The notes under the pieces are model-generated. The model had not been told where the DNA came from, searched no databases, and saw only the letters and a list, made by a program, of their open reading frames with translations. A DNA stretch of 64,000 nt from Anopheles merus (Eukaryota; Arthropoda; Insecta; Diptera; Culicidae): NCBI RefSeq assembly GCF_017562075.2, contig NC_054084.1, forward strand, positions 43,445,197 through 43,509,196, given 5' to 3'. A program made the translations under genes and the position numbers. The stretch's first letter is position 1; each line of letters begins with the position of its first letter. This document shows positions 24,901-35,021 of this stretch, piece after piece.

Positions 24901-25847
24901 AGCACCCAAAACTACGAGGGCGTGTTCTTCCCCAAACCCGACTCGCCCTGCCTGTACATAAACGGCAACAACGGACCGGACGGCTGTGCCGTGTTTTACA
25001 AGAAAGATCGCCTCGAAATGGTTAACCACTTCACCCGCGTGCTGGAGGTGTGGCGCGTACAAAGCAATCAGGTGGCAATAGCGGCCGTACTGCGTACGCT
25101 CGACACACAGCAAGAGTTTTGCGTCACCACGACCCACTTAAAGGCGCGCAAGGGTGCGCTGCTGTCGAAGCTGCGGAACGAGCAGGGCAAGGATCTGCTG
25201 TACTTCATCGACGGTGTGGCGGAAAATCGGCCGGTGATACTGTGCGGTGATTTTAATGCGGAACCGATCGAACCCATCTACAGCACGGTGTTAAACTATA
25301 AACCGCTCGGACTGGCCAGTGCGTACTCGGACCTGCTGGCCGAGGAATCGCAGGATGAGAATAATCAGAACGCGCTCAACACTGTCGTCGGGTCGGGTGA
25401 GCGGTGTAGCCGCAGCAGTATTGGATCCGCGCACAGTGCCACCGACGACTGCGGGCTGTCGAACGGCGTTAGGACGAAGGCGGAACAATCGGCGGCATAC
25501 GAACCGCCGTACACGACGTGGAAGATCCGCGAGGAGGGCGAAGTATGTCACACGATTGATTATGTGTTTTATTCCAAGGACAAACTAACGGTACGTAGAA
25601 CTGTGGAGAGAATTTTAACTAATTGTGAAACTGCCGAAAAATTTACCATATTATTCCCCTTTCCATATGTCTGCAGGTGAAAAATTGCCTCATGTTTCCT
25701 TCCGGCGAGGAGATTGGTGTGGATCGCACGCCCAGCTTCCAGTATCCTTCCGATCACTTTTCGCTGGTGTGTGACATCGAATTAAAGCCCACGAGCGATG
25801 GTTCACAAACGGACGTTTGTAGCACGATACCGAACCATCAGCTGTAG
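15951..25847 (+). CDS. cu: Nocturnin / curled, NADP(H) 2'-phosphatase (long isoform)
   Basis: Exons 15951-16435, 24182-24414, 24488-24553, 24661-24782, 24865-25590 and 25677-25847 join in frame to 600 residues. Nocturnin is an endonuclease/exonuclease/phosphatase (EEP) fold enzyme; human NOCT and fly Curled remove the 2'-phosphate of NADP+ and NADPH. Numbered from the internal ATG at 24183 (438 residues), the landmarks are QWN 93-95, the Mg-binding Glu141 in LQEVDH, TTHLKAR with His231, GDFNAEP (Asp269, Asn271), EPPYTTWKIR from 353, and the catalytic SDH (Asp408, His409). All metal and catalytic positions are present, so it should be active. A low-complexity insert of about 50 residues (about 300-350) is not in vertebrate NOCT. 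The long N-terminus (162 residues) has a His-rich tract and an acidic run. Two other first exons splice to the same acceptor. The body is certain; the 5' exon is well supported by phase. Confidence 0.9.
17241..17312 (+). tRNA. tRNA-Pro (anticodon AGG)
   Basis: A 72-base cloverleaf is directly visible: acceptor GGCTCGT pairs with ACGAGCC, the anticodon stem TTCGC pairs with GCGAG around the loop TTAGGGT (anticodon AGG), and the T arm is CCCGG-GTTCAAAT-CCGGG-like. The internal pol III boxes are intact (TGGTCTAGGGG and GGTTCAAATCC). A T-run follows. It lies on the same strand as nocturnin, inside its long first intron. No intron is seen in the tRNA and no base looks damaged, so it is probably functional. 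Confidence 0.95.
17327..17331 (+). terminator. Pol III terminator of tRNA-Pro
   Basis: Five T residues begin 15 bases after the tRNA 3' end, a normal pol III stop; another T5 run follows a few bases later as backup. Confidence 0.7.
17332..21401. other. Nocturnin intron, no further exon supported
   Basis: Mixed-composition intron DNA. GC-rich open frames occur on both strands at 19.38-20.05 kb (up to 206 codons on the minus strand) but have no recognisable domain. A TATA-like TTTTAAAAAG near 19612 might mark another start site, but no convincing exon with donor follows. An E-box CACGTG lies near 18950. Confidence 0.4.
21402..21472 (+). CDS. cu: Candidate alternative nocturnin first exon, mitochondrial-like leader
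   Basis: An ATG at 21402 opens 23 codons and then ends CCA AG|GTAATT, exactly the phase (two bases, AG) needed to join the acceptor at 24182 and give ...FIPR-MGSFTS. The peptide begins MDLLVRTTWVFTTKRFKN and has five basic residues and one acidic residue, with alternating hydrophobic positions, like a mitochondrial presequence. Mammalian NOCT has a mitochondrial form made from an N-terminal presequence, so the role would fit. The donor is weaker than that of the other two first exons and 23 codons is short, so chance is possible. The predicted protein is 462 residues. Confidence 0.45.
21473..23778. other. Nocturnin intron with a long antisense open frame
   Basis: No exon of nocturnin is seen. 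The minus strand holds a 233-codon open frame (22303-23004) with no recognisable domain; it includes several homopolymer-driven stretches. A C-run occurs at 22195-22204 and a CA/CG-rich run near 23650. Otherwise ordinary intron DNA. Confidence 0.4.
23779..23785 (+). promoter_or_regulatory. Candidate TATA box for the proximal nocturnin promoter
   Basis: TATAGAA lies in GC-richer DNA about 150 bases before the ATG at 23934, which would put transcription start near 23810 and give a leader of about 120 bases. No matching Inr is obvious, so this is only a candidate. Confidence 0.3.
23934..24046 (+). CDS. cu: Alternative nocturnin first exon (short leader)
   Basis: An ATG at 23934 opens 37 codons and then AG|GTAGTG, again phase 2, joining the acceptor at 24182 after a short intron of 135 bases. 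The leader starts MLDPCGEIQLTEIQPSHGG and ends LKKSHLQRVMLQR before MGSFTS; it has no signal peptide or membrane segment. The frame is open upstream of the ATG, but with no other ATG nearby. The closeness to the shared exon and the matching phase make this a likely genuine promoter-proximal isoform (476 residues). Confidence 0.65.
24183..24191 (+). promoter_or_regulatory. cu: Internal nocturnin start with N-myristoylation-like context
   Basis: The second base of the shared exon begins an ATG that encodes MGSFTS. Gly2 with Ser at position 6 fits the N-myristoyltransferase pattern, and the cytosolic form of human NOCT also starts at an internal MG (MGTGTS). A transcript with a noncoding first exon, perhaps that at 7.7-8.0 kb, would start translation here and make a 438-residue protein. 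In the longer isoforms the glycine is internal and could not be modified. Confidence 0.45.
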
Positions 25848-26745
25848 TTCTGTAAGGCGTTAGGCGTAAATGAACACGACCGGCTTCCGCAACTGGCGAG
25901 TGACGCAAAAGCGCAACAGGTTGCCGCTCTGGGAATCGGTTTCAGTTCCGTATTGAAATTGCTTCAAAAATCGATTTTCCTTTATGCAGAGGCGCGTTTG
26001 TTTTAGCAGTCACAAAACCGCAGTTTGAATCGTTTGGGTGGGAAACGGCAAGGCGATTTTAGTTTTATTTATGTGATAGCTACTGTGATCGTGTAAGAAA
26101 TGCAGTGCATAACCAGGTGTCAGACACAGAGAATTAAGCAAAAATAGGAAGAAGGGACACATAGAGGGGGGGGGGGTCTTTAGGTGGTGTAATATGTGTT
26201 GTTTTCTTTTTCTTCGTAACAAATTAGGTATTGTGTGGTTTTATTTGTATATGTTTATGATTGACTTGATTTCTGCCATAACAAATGTGTGTATCTGGTT
26301 CAGCATAGTGCTGATGTGTAAGCCAATAACATAATACCGAGACCGGGCTAAGAGCAACAGGGTCAAACTCCGAGAACGCCTCCCTAACTAACCGAGGTTA
26401 CCACGTAACTTCGCAATTTAAAAAAAAATGCGTGAATCAGTAAAACCCCACTGCGGAGCAAATTGAATATAAAAATAGCTCCACCTTCAATGCTTGGCAA
26501 GGCCGGCGGCCTGAAGGTGGTGTACAAATTATCCCCCAAACTATATTTATAACCCAGATGTTAGTAGCATTAGAATCAGAACTTATTTCCATCGAACAGA
26601 AGAATGTGTAATGGTAAAAGGAAGAAAATTATATATTTTCATATCACTCACCAGCGCAGTAAAAGAGGCAGATGCTGCTGAAACTAGTAGTGTGTAATGG
26701 TAACGATCTATTTATAATAAAAAAAGAAGTAAACATAATTTCGCC
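25848..26745 (+). other. Nocturnin 3' UTR with hairpin and poly(A) signal
   Basis: The 3' UTR runs to a canonical AATAAA at 26716-26721. Inside it, CCACCTTCA (26481-26489) pairs perfectly with TGAAGGTGG (26512-26520) around a 22-base loop that itself holds GGCC-GGC-GGCC, so a two-tier hairpin is possible. Also present are a G-run (26166-26176). Vertebrate nocturnin mRNA is regulated after transcription, so structured 3' elements are plausible, but the link is inference. Confidence 0.55.
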
Positions 26746-26755
26746 CCTCGTTTGC

Positions 26756-26761
26756 TTTATT
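26756..26761 (-). promoter_or_regulatory. Candidate poly(A) signal of the minus-strand SLC36 gene
   Basis: TTTATT on the plus strand is AATAAA on the minus strand, about 820 bases after the SLC36 stop codon. It lies only 35 bases from the nocturnin signal on the other strand. A nearer signal may exist that I missed, so the length of this 3' UTR is uncertain. Confidence 0.4.
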
Positions 26762-26769
26762 CTCGCTTT

Positions 26770-27580
26770 GCTTGGCGCGCTGCTGCACCGTTCGATGTAG
26801 GCGCACGGTGTTGTTGGTCGCGTAAGGGTATCCTTTTATTCTGAAGCGGGAAGCGCTGCCGCGTCCCCGCGTAAAGCATAAACATACATAGTAAGTTCGT
26901 TGCTGGCTGAACCCACTCAGCTGCCAATTTCCTGCGTAATCGTAGTGGTGGTGGTGGTGCGTTGAGTGATTGTACAAAGCTATCGCTATCACCGTTTTCT
27001 ACAAAAAGAATGCGTGAGAACGCTTACACCTTACTCTGGCTTTGATATGCAAATCTATAACTCTGCTCTAAAATAGGCTTAGCCATCCACTTCTTCCTTC
27101 CTAGTTCCGTTTGAGGTTGCTGTGCGGTTATTTTGTTGAAAATCAATTCACTTATAATTCTGCTATCTGCTTTTGAAAACACAAAACCTTACACACCTGA
27201 GCTAGCTTGCGTACTGTGGGCTGCTTGGCTTGAAATCAATACTAGCAAACCAGACACGAATGTTTCTACTAGGTTCGATGCTACAAATGATATGTTACAA
27301 ATCTTTACTACCCAGTGTACGACGAATCACCCAGCACTGGCCCAAGCCCGGTGTGCAGCAAGGAACGGTCGGAGCAAATGCCCTCACCCTAAGGAAGCTT
27401 TAGTGCACAACCGCGTCTTTTAGCTAGGAAAGATTGCTGTAAGTAGTTTCTGTTTGGTTTGTTGTTTTTTCTTCTTCGTCTGCATAGTCGATCTGCAGCT
27501 ACTTGGTCGTCCTGTACTGTGCTATCTTGCGGCCACGCTGGTAGGCTGCGCAAGAAGCTACCGGCTCGGTCCGGGCTGCT
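26770..27580 (-). other. Probable 3' UTR of the 27.6-31.1 kb SLC36 gene
   Basis: No coding content or repeat is visible between the stop codon and the candidate poly(A) signal. A short CCACCACCAC run (seen as GGTGGTGGTGGTG on the plus strand) lies near 26950. Confidence 0.4.
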
Positions 27581-30500
27581 TTACATGAAGCTAAGAATAA
27601 TATCGCGCACGCTCGTGTACGTGCCAGCTACCAGCCCGACAATGCCGAACACGATCAGAATGATGTCCTTCCAGAGTGTAATCTTGCCTGGGCCCAGCTT
27701 ATCCGGCCACAGCACACAGATTTCCATGATCGCGGGAAAGGCAATCCCCAGCGCGGACAGACAGAATGCACCGAACAGCGAGATGAACAGACCCAGGCGA
27801 GGAATGGCAACGGCCAGCAGAACTGTAGGACAAAACATCGTGACGTTCGTATACTAGCATGTGGATTGCGTATGGAACTATGCATCTACTCACAAGTGGT
27901 AATGACGACAACAATTCGCACCAACATCTCGTACACCAGCTTGTTGTTGGAGTCGCGGTACTTCTCCACCAGATACACGTTCCAGATGATGTCCACTGGC
28001 ACGTAGCATTGCAAGCCGTACGAAATAAAGATGGCTATGGCGAACAGAATTCTGATCGATTGGGACATGCTGTAAAACGAAAAAGGGAAATAGGATCAAT
28101 ATTTAAGGCACCAAGTCCACTGGAATACTGGTCCGGGAAACTTACATTTCCTCCTGGGGCAGATTGAGTGTGATGCTGCCGGCCGATTCAGCGCCGTACT
28201 TCAGATAGCCTAGGAAGCCCATGCCGGCGTACAGGAAGACAATCACAATCATGCCCACGTTAAGTACACCGCACGAGCCACCGAATGATTTCGGGGTGGC
28301 CATATTATTTTCCAGTGCTATGATCTGTGAAGAAGGATTGCAACTTAATGATCTTCCGAATGCGACTGATCAGAAATGGTCTTATAGTGATTTATAAACA
28401 CATGTCACAACACCTAATTCGCTATTGAACCAAAAATATACCTCATTTATACCGATCTGAAAGTAGCTTTTGATCGAGTCAACATTAAAATCCTGCTAGC
28501 TAAGTTTGAACCAGTATTAGTCCGTTAGTTCTATCGTGTGAAGGTTGATAATGAGGTCTACATGTTATTAGGGAGTCAGTGATGGGTTTTGATTGTCGGG
28601 AGGCTTAAGCGGTAAGAAAAGTTGAGGCCCCCTGCAGATGATGGTAAGTGGGGGGGGGGGGAAGGGTAGAATCGTTGTCCTGACGCTAGAATATCTAACG
28701 GGAGTACTCTACACTAGTGTTGGGTTTCAGGAATCTTTCGTAGAGATCCATTGATATGAATTTTCAGCGATGAAGGATTTGAATCTCGAATCGAATCCCT
28801 AAAGATTCAAGAATCTCCAAGGATCCATGGATCTCAAAATATTTATAAATCTCCAAGCCTCGCATGGGCTTAGCAAATCAAACTATCCGGTATTGATAAC
28901 CAAACCCCCCCCCCCCCAATCAAAACTCCCTCCTTCGGGGGAATTCTCCACCGGTTGACACAGCTGCTGCTCTATAGGCTAGCTTGACCATGTAGGTTGT
29001 TATGCCAAGAAGAATAATAATAAGTTCAAGCTCTATGAATCTTTGGAGATTTATGAATCCCTAAAGATTCTTGAATCTTTTGAGATTCGTGAAACTTTCC
29101 AACCGAGATTCAGATTAATTGACTCATTTCAATAATCAATTCAAATTCATTAATCTGAATCTGATCTACCCAACACTACTCTACACACTGTTAACAATCC
29201 ACAGGGTCCTCAAATCAATGAGGGCCCTGGCGGCCACTCAATTAAACCTGTAACTATTGGGAGGACTTCTGGAGTACCTCAAGGAATTAACTTGTGATCA
29301 TTTTTATGCTCTCTTTACGGTAATGGCTTAACATCTATGATACCTAAAGATTTCTGCCTGATGTATACCGATTTTGGTTATTTCCAATTTTTGCACAAGT
29401 GTGTCCTTGTATGTTTTCTGACTAGTGTATGGTATAGATGTGTGTAATAAACTTGTGAGAACTCTACAACTTTATAAGTCATCTGAATAGTTGTGATTGG
29501 TGTGTAATAGTGATGGGCGTTTCGGAGCGCACCAATGGCTCTGGAGCCGGCTCCGGACTAACGGCTTCGGAGCCCGCTCCGACTTTTCCCCGGAGCCGGC
29601 TCCGCTCCGACGGCTCCGACTTTTCCCCGAAATTGTCTGGAGGCGGTCGGAGCCGGCTCTAGCTTCGGAGCCGTTTTGCCCATTACCAGTGTGTAATAAA
29701 TGAATTGTGTACTTCTGTGGAAGAGTGTTGAGTCATCACAATCTATAGGTCTAAGAGGATTATATGCTATTTTTACAAGCTGTCAGGATTAATTGTTCAA
29801 TGTATAAGGGATGTCTTTTTGGATAATACATTAAATGTTAATCTTCAATAAAAAAAAACTATAGTAAAATTTGATAAAATGTTAGAAGTCCTCTGTAAAT
29901 TCATCAAACATTTTTAAGTGTGTTACATCCGTTAGCACGTTTTCGTTGAAAAGCACCTAAGTATACGTTAGGCCAACTATATGGTCATGCAGTTATTATG
30001 TAAACAAATAAACAAAGTGTGAAGACTTACCACTCCGACTGCTTCCAGCGCGAACAGCGTTGTGCCGAAGAAGAGGGGAAATTTGCCCAACTCAGCCACC
30101 GGCTGACGTTCGGAGATCGGTGGGACATCATCCAGAATGTAGGCCAATATCAATCCAATGCCTGGAAACGTAAGGAAAACAGGTAATTTATCGGATGATC
30201 TGGCAGCATTATCCTGAAGAGGGCACACACTAACCGACGAATGTAATCAAGTTTGCCAGCGTGGAGAACGGCGCCAGCACCTTCAGGTTCCGGATCATGT
30301 TGATCCCGATCAGTGGCACTAGCAGGATCAGGCAGTGAATTTTCACATCCAGCTCGAGCCAGTAGTAATCCACCAGCTAAGAAAAGGTTCAATTTCCATT
30401 GAATGCTCACGAAACGAAAGCATGTTCCATCGGTTCGCTCACCTGCTTAATGTTGGTCGCTACAAACACTATATACACGCAGCAAATACCAAGCTGGTAG

Positions 30501-31095
30501 ACGATCATGAAACCATCCACGATGACGCTGGAAATGGAGTGCGCGTCCAGAGATTAGACCGGGACCGGTAAGGCAAGTCTCCCTTCGAAAAGCGTACTTA
30601 CACAGCGTACGGGGCGAACCGGCGCAAACATTCCGGACCCTCCTCGAGCGCAATCTTCATCGAGATCGGGTAGGTGAGGATCGGCACGCGATGCCGCTTG
30701 CACAGGGCGTACTGCGCCTGGACGAGCACGTGCAAGCAGTACGTGCAGAGGATGCCGATCAGGATCGTGTTCACCACGCCGGAGATGTAGCCCGCATTGT
30801 AGAAGGCTTGCGGCATCGCGAGAATGCCCGTGCCAAGCGATCCCTTCAGCAGGTGGACCAACGTTTCAAAGTTGCTGCGGATTGGAAATGTGGCGTGAAC
30901 AATTGCGAAACGAAATGGCAATTCTGTACGTGTGCTGGTGTCACCACGTGTCACTCACGTCGTCGGGTGCGGCCGGTTCCGGTGCAGATGCGGGTCGTAG
31001 CTCTCGTCGACGATCGTGTTTCCATTGGTGGCGAATATTTGCATGTCCACGCTGGTGGTGCCCTTCTTCGAGGGACTTCCGCCCGAGCTGCTCAT
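27581..31095 (-). CDS. Proton-coupled amino acid transporter, SLC36/PAT family (paralogue 1)
   Basis: Eight coding exons on the minus strand (31095-30959, 30874-30602, 30527-30443, 30376-30235, 30161-30031, 28324-28146, 28069-27894, 27822-27581) join in frame to 454 residues. The family moves small amino acids with protons across plasma or lysosomal membranes, has 11 helices, and in insects affects growth and TOR signalling. Seen here: soluble N-terminus, HPTTNFETLVHLLKGSLGTG with GTGILAMP at 60-67 in helix 1, RNLKVLAPFSTLANL, LFALEAVGV, then ENNMATPKSFGG, SITLNLPQEE and a C-terminal AFCLSALGIAFPAIME block. Length is normal for the family. An in-frame TGA lies just upstream of the ATG, which fixes the start. 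Intron 5 is 1.7 kb, swollen by two MITEs; the others are 66-84 bp. Substrate is not determinable from sequence. Confidence 0.92.
28715..29178. mobile_element. hAT-type MITE with 8-bp target duplication
   Basis: The 464-bp element starts TAGTGTTGGGT and ends ACCCAACACTA, perfect 11-bp terminal inverted repeats, and is flanked on both sides by CTCTACAC (28707-28714 and 29179-29186). Eight-base duplications and TAGTG/CAGTG-type ends are hAT hallmarks. The interior is packed with variations of AGATTC/GAATCT in both orientations and has no coding frame. It lies in intron 5 of the SLC36 gene. Non-autonomous; the exact intact duplication suggests the insertion is not very old. Confidence 0.9.
29508..29688. 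mobile_element. Second, shorter hAT-type MITE with 8-bp target duplication
   Basis: The 181-bp element begins TAGTGATGGGC and ends GCCCATTACCA (9 of 11 positions inverted-repeat matches) and is flanked by perfect GTGTGTAA duplications (29500-29507 and 29689-29696). The interior consists largely of GGAGCCGGCTCCG-like palindromes and a repeated CTCCGACTTTTCCCC block. It differs in interior from the element 330 bp to its left, so it is a different hAT MITE family in the same intron. Confidence 0.88.
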
Positions 31096-31174
31096 CTTGG
31101 GGTGGGTGGGTTGGGGTGTGTCGCTTCACGCCTGCCCTTCACAGCTGTGTCTCCGTACCGCCCAGAGTTGCGCA
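31096..31174 (-). other. 5' UTR portion of SLC36 paralogue 1 exon
   Basis: An acceptor CCAATTGCAG on the minus strand ends at 31175, followed by 79 bases up to the ATG. This contains an in-frame TGA, so it is leader, not coding. The mRNA must therefore have at least one further upstream exon to the right. Confidence 0.6.
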
Positions 31175-31175
31175 C

Positions 31176-32782
31176 TGCAATTGGAACACAAATCAGTCAG
31201 CGTTAAGTGAACTCAATTGCAGTTCGTTTGTTTGCGTTTTTTTGTTTTGTAAGTCGTATTTTGTTGTGATAGACACGCACGATCGCGAGAGAAGCTCACG
31301 TGACATTACGCGAACGGGAGGCGTCGTGCGTTGCGCAGCTGAAGTTGAAACATGGTTGACCTTCTTGACAACTTGTTGATGATGTATGGTGTTGGCTAAA
31401 GGGCTCATATGGGAGGTTTACTAATTGAAACACACTTTCGCAATTCTGTAAAACGCAAAAGCGAAACCGGGATCAAGCATTCATCTCCAAACGGCCCTGG
31501 CACGCTGAAATGGATCCGGCCAGTAAACATTCCAAAGCAGTGCCATTTCAATGGTCGTAAATTCGCTAGTTTGCATTAACATCCCCGATCGAACCTACAT
31601 CATCTTGACCAAGCGTACTCTGCCCATCCCAAGTCACCCTTAGCTGCACCGGGCAAAGGTGGTTCGATTAGGTCATCGGTGCAAAGATTCCTCGGCCCAT
31701 GGGGAGGAGTGGGTTGTTGGATGCATGTGCTCTTTTGCTCTACTGCTACACATATGGTGCTAGGGCGGGTCCGGTGTGTGTGTGTGTGTATGTGTGGTTT
31801 TTGGCAACGCTCGGCAACTACCCGTCAGGGCAGGCAGTAAAATACTTTCCACCGGCGATGCGCATAGTGAAGCCGGCTTGAATTGACACTAATTGAAATA
31901 GATTAACCAAACCGGTAAGAGGCTAACAACGATCGTGAGCTGGGCCACTGGGGCGGCACCTGGGAGCTGAGGATAGTAACAAAACGAACGCGAACGTTCA
32001 CTGTTAATGCCATGCCAGTGGTTGCCAAAATTAGCCTCAATGTCGCGATGCAATCTGGTTTGCTAAAACCTCATCCGCCCCGTCAACGGGGAGATTGTTT
32101 TATCAAAGTATAGAAACATTGTTGATATAGAAGATGACCCCTTGTTGGATGGAAGAGCGGAAGGGCAAGTGAGAGATTTTGAAATTTGATACAATGTACC
32201 GCTCGACGTTTTCTGCATTACATTGCATTATGTTACGTAAGAAATACTAAGTTTGCTCATCATTTCCTTCATGATTTAGCATGTAGGATTGATTGGGTGA
32301 TATTGCCTTGAACCAATAAATGTGTAGCCTAATACAGAAGTTAAAGGATAGTATAAATAATTATTGGTTTTAACAAATATAACCATACAGCTACACGAAA
32401 TGCAGCTATTTGTCAGCTTTGGATTATGTTAATATACCTGCCTGCACTTATTAAAAAAAAAGAAAATAGTTACGCTCCTTACACTGGACTAGCCTTTTTA
32501 TTACCCATCTAATCCAATCTATCATCTAATGACAACTGTAACGATGATCATTCTTCGATCAGTTGATCAGATCATCGAAACGGGAACGATCAAAGCGAGT
32601 AGTCAAAGTAATTTAAAAAAAACTGGCCTCCTTTGATGTTTTTTTTTTTTTTAACTTTCTGCCATATAGTACGCATTACTGATTCACACTGTTGAAAGAA
32701 ATTCAAGCTATCGTTGTATCTACGTGAACTGGCCGCTAGTCTTCGTAGTAAAAAGGCAACATTTGAAATAGCAATATAAGTA
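31176..32782. other. Probable 5' leader intron of SLC36 paralogue 1
   Basis: No coding exon seen. A TG repeat lies near 31771-31797. AT-rich after about 32.2 kb. Confidence 0.4.
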
Positions 32783-33140
32783 ACAATGGCTCACTAAATT
32801 GATCGTACAGCAGCGCAGCATGTATATGTTAAAATAACTCGTACAGTCCGTACAAAATTATTTGTTTTAAATAACCTAGTTCTTTTTGCAACATATATGT
32901 TATCTTTACCTTTCAATAATTGATTAATTTAATGATTCACTTAATTCAAAATAATTGTTTGAACATGAAATTTGCCATTTTTGGTACAAAAAAAAGAAGC
33001 ATGAAGCCAAGCTAATGAAGCATAAATCTCTTTAATTGTTAGATTGGAAAAGTATTTCAAGATTTATTCGAATGTATATCTTGTCTACAAATTGGGGTTG
33101 ACCACAAATTTCTCGCAGATCAAAATATGGCCCTAGTGTA
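32783..33140 (-). mobile_element. Tc1/mariner-type fragment related to the 12.4 kb element
   Basis: Starts ACAATGGCTCACTAAATTGAT just after a TA; about 22 of the first 25 bases match the right end of the 12.4-13.1 kb element. Some 290 bases in, a CTTGTCTAC...TTGGGGTTGACC block matches CTTGTCTACCAGTTGGCGTTGAC of the first copy at a similar distance. The opposite terminal repeat is not found, so the copy is truncated near 33140. Confidence 0.55.
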
Positions 33141-34736
33141 CACTATAACAGAACTAACTAACTAAAGAACTAACTAAGTAACTTGGAACATTTACAATTA
33201 GTTAAATTTGTTAATTTTTACTGATTAGAGTCGTTACTGCTCTATCGTCTAAAGAGGCTCTTTTTATTATTCAGGAGAAAAGAGAGGCTCTTTTGATGTA
33301 AATTTGATTACCTGAAAGATGAAACATTCGGTCGTATACTAAAATAGAAATACGATCAATTGTTTATTTTCGAATTGAAGTGTTTTTTTTTTGAAAAATA
33401 ATACAGAAAACCAGAATGTATGTTGAAATGGATTGAACTGGAAACCACTCTAGAAATGATTGGCATTCCAACACCTGTTGTAGCCTTTATCGCATTTACT
33501 TCAATAGCCTAATTTAATTGCTGAAGATCACACTACACAGCAGCTACCTTACTTCAGCAATTGACAAAAAACAATAAAATAATGATCGATCTATATTACA
33601 ATTCTGAACTGGTTAGGTGCTTTTACGAGACACTTATTAAGAGTCAACTCGTAAATTTATATCCGATTCATCCGAGGGTACGTTCTCGTAAATCGGAAGA
33701 TACAGAAACAGAAAAAAGAAGAAACCGGACAGCACATGAAGCGAATCACACACGCTGTAGCGTTAAGGCAAACACAGATAAACTACGCAGAATAGTTCCT
33801 TGCAAACAGCAGCATTGGTATTTAGGCACACATGCAACTCCCGGTTCGATTTCGCACGATTCCTCATTTAAGACTTTTTGAAACCGTACGTATCCTCACT
33901 AACAGTTAATTTACTTAAGTACACATTACACATGGATCTCCAACGCACCAGTAAAGTGATCGAGCCTTATCCCTGGCTCCTTGAATAAACACTTGAACAC
34001 ACGACACAGCTACACCGCAAGAACCAACACTTTAAATCCAGCACCAAATGAGCTGGTTCACTTCCGCTTACGACGACGGTCGACGGCCATCTGAGCGCAA
34101 GCATGGACAGGAGCGAAGGTTGGCCTCCTGTAGCAATAGTAGGGTGAAGTCCAAAAGTGGTTGAAAGGGGATGGGCGGGGAATGCTTTGGTTGAACGATG
34201 CTTTTAACACGACACGGTCAAAGTAGCAACAAGGGTGTCAGTGTTGCTCGAGACAAGACGTGCCTCCATCGGGTTTGCCCTAAAGGATGGTGTGTTTGTG
34301 AGACAGAGCAGAGTCTGGGCTGGGGTGTTGCGCACTTGTACTAGGTGACGGTGGTTGTAAATTGAAAGAAATTGTTTGTGCCCTTATTGTAATTGTGTGC
34401 GATCGTTGGTCTCGATTTCTTCTCAGCTCGGTTTACGTCATTGATTACGGCGAAACGACAGAATCAGGTTGTAGTTGGTAGTGTCAGGCGAGTGCAGCCG
34501 GCGCAGAGCTTTAATTTTCATTGCATCTCGTAACAGTTCAGTACGTTCCTACGGCAACTAAAAACTCCACCCTGATGGATGATTGATGGTTCTACATACC
34601 GTCAATAAGTGCTTCAATTGAACCGGGAGCGTGTGTGCACTATTTTTAGTTCCCTTGGCGCAGTTCGCAAGCGTTTGGCAAAGTTTTGTTGCGCTTCGTG
34701 GTGCATCCGGCATTATTAGTTGAGTTATTTTCCTGA
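33141..34736. other. Gene-free DNA, probable leader intron
   Basis: AT-rich to 33.9 kb and mixed thereafter; no domain, RNA gene or repeat boundary was recognised. Confidence 0.35.
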
Positions 34737-35021
34737 TCAGATTTTCACAAGATGGTAGTACTGAGGAGCTGCGTCACTTGTTGATTCTTTTGAGCATCCC
34801 TGCAAGGGCAAACTAACTTGCCGCCTGTCAATAGCCTTGAAGATGTTTGTCAGGCCTTGTACACAGGTAATCGTAGCAAGCGCCCTAGATAACAGGTAGC
34901 AGGCTTCGTTTCCAACAATGGCGCCTCTAATGATGTCAGTGCAAATTTCCCGTTGGATACGAATAGAGCCGGTATTGATTGGAGGGTTGATGTTGACCTT
35001 CGCGAAACACTTGAAATGCAT
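34737..35021 (-). CDS. Hypothetical small ORF, function unknown
   Basis: An ATG-initiated 94-codon frame on the minus strand ending in TGA. I do not recognise it. Its codons look more gene-like than neighbouring chance frames (many AAC, ATC, GCC, CTG) and the peptide has a balanced composition with seven cysteines, no signal peptide and no clear membrane segment. It could be a small gene, an exon of a larger one, or chance in a 3-kb gene-free stretch. No promoter or poly(A) signal was tied to it. Confidence 0.2.
   Translation of the reverse strand: MHFKCFAKVNINPPINTGSIRIQREICTDIIRGAIVGNEACYLLSRALATITCVQGLTNIFKAIDRRQVSLPLQGCSKESTSDAAPQYYHLVKI

Noticed and set aside
24847..25551. Antisense and alternate frames over the nocturnin catalytic exon
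   Set aside because: Shadows of a strongly coding GC-rich exon.
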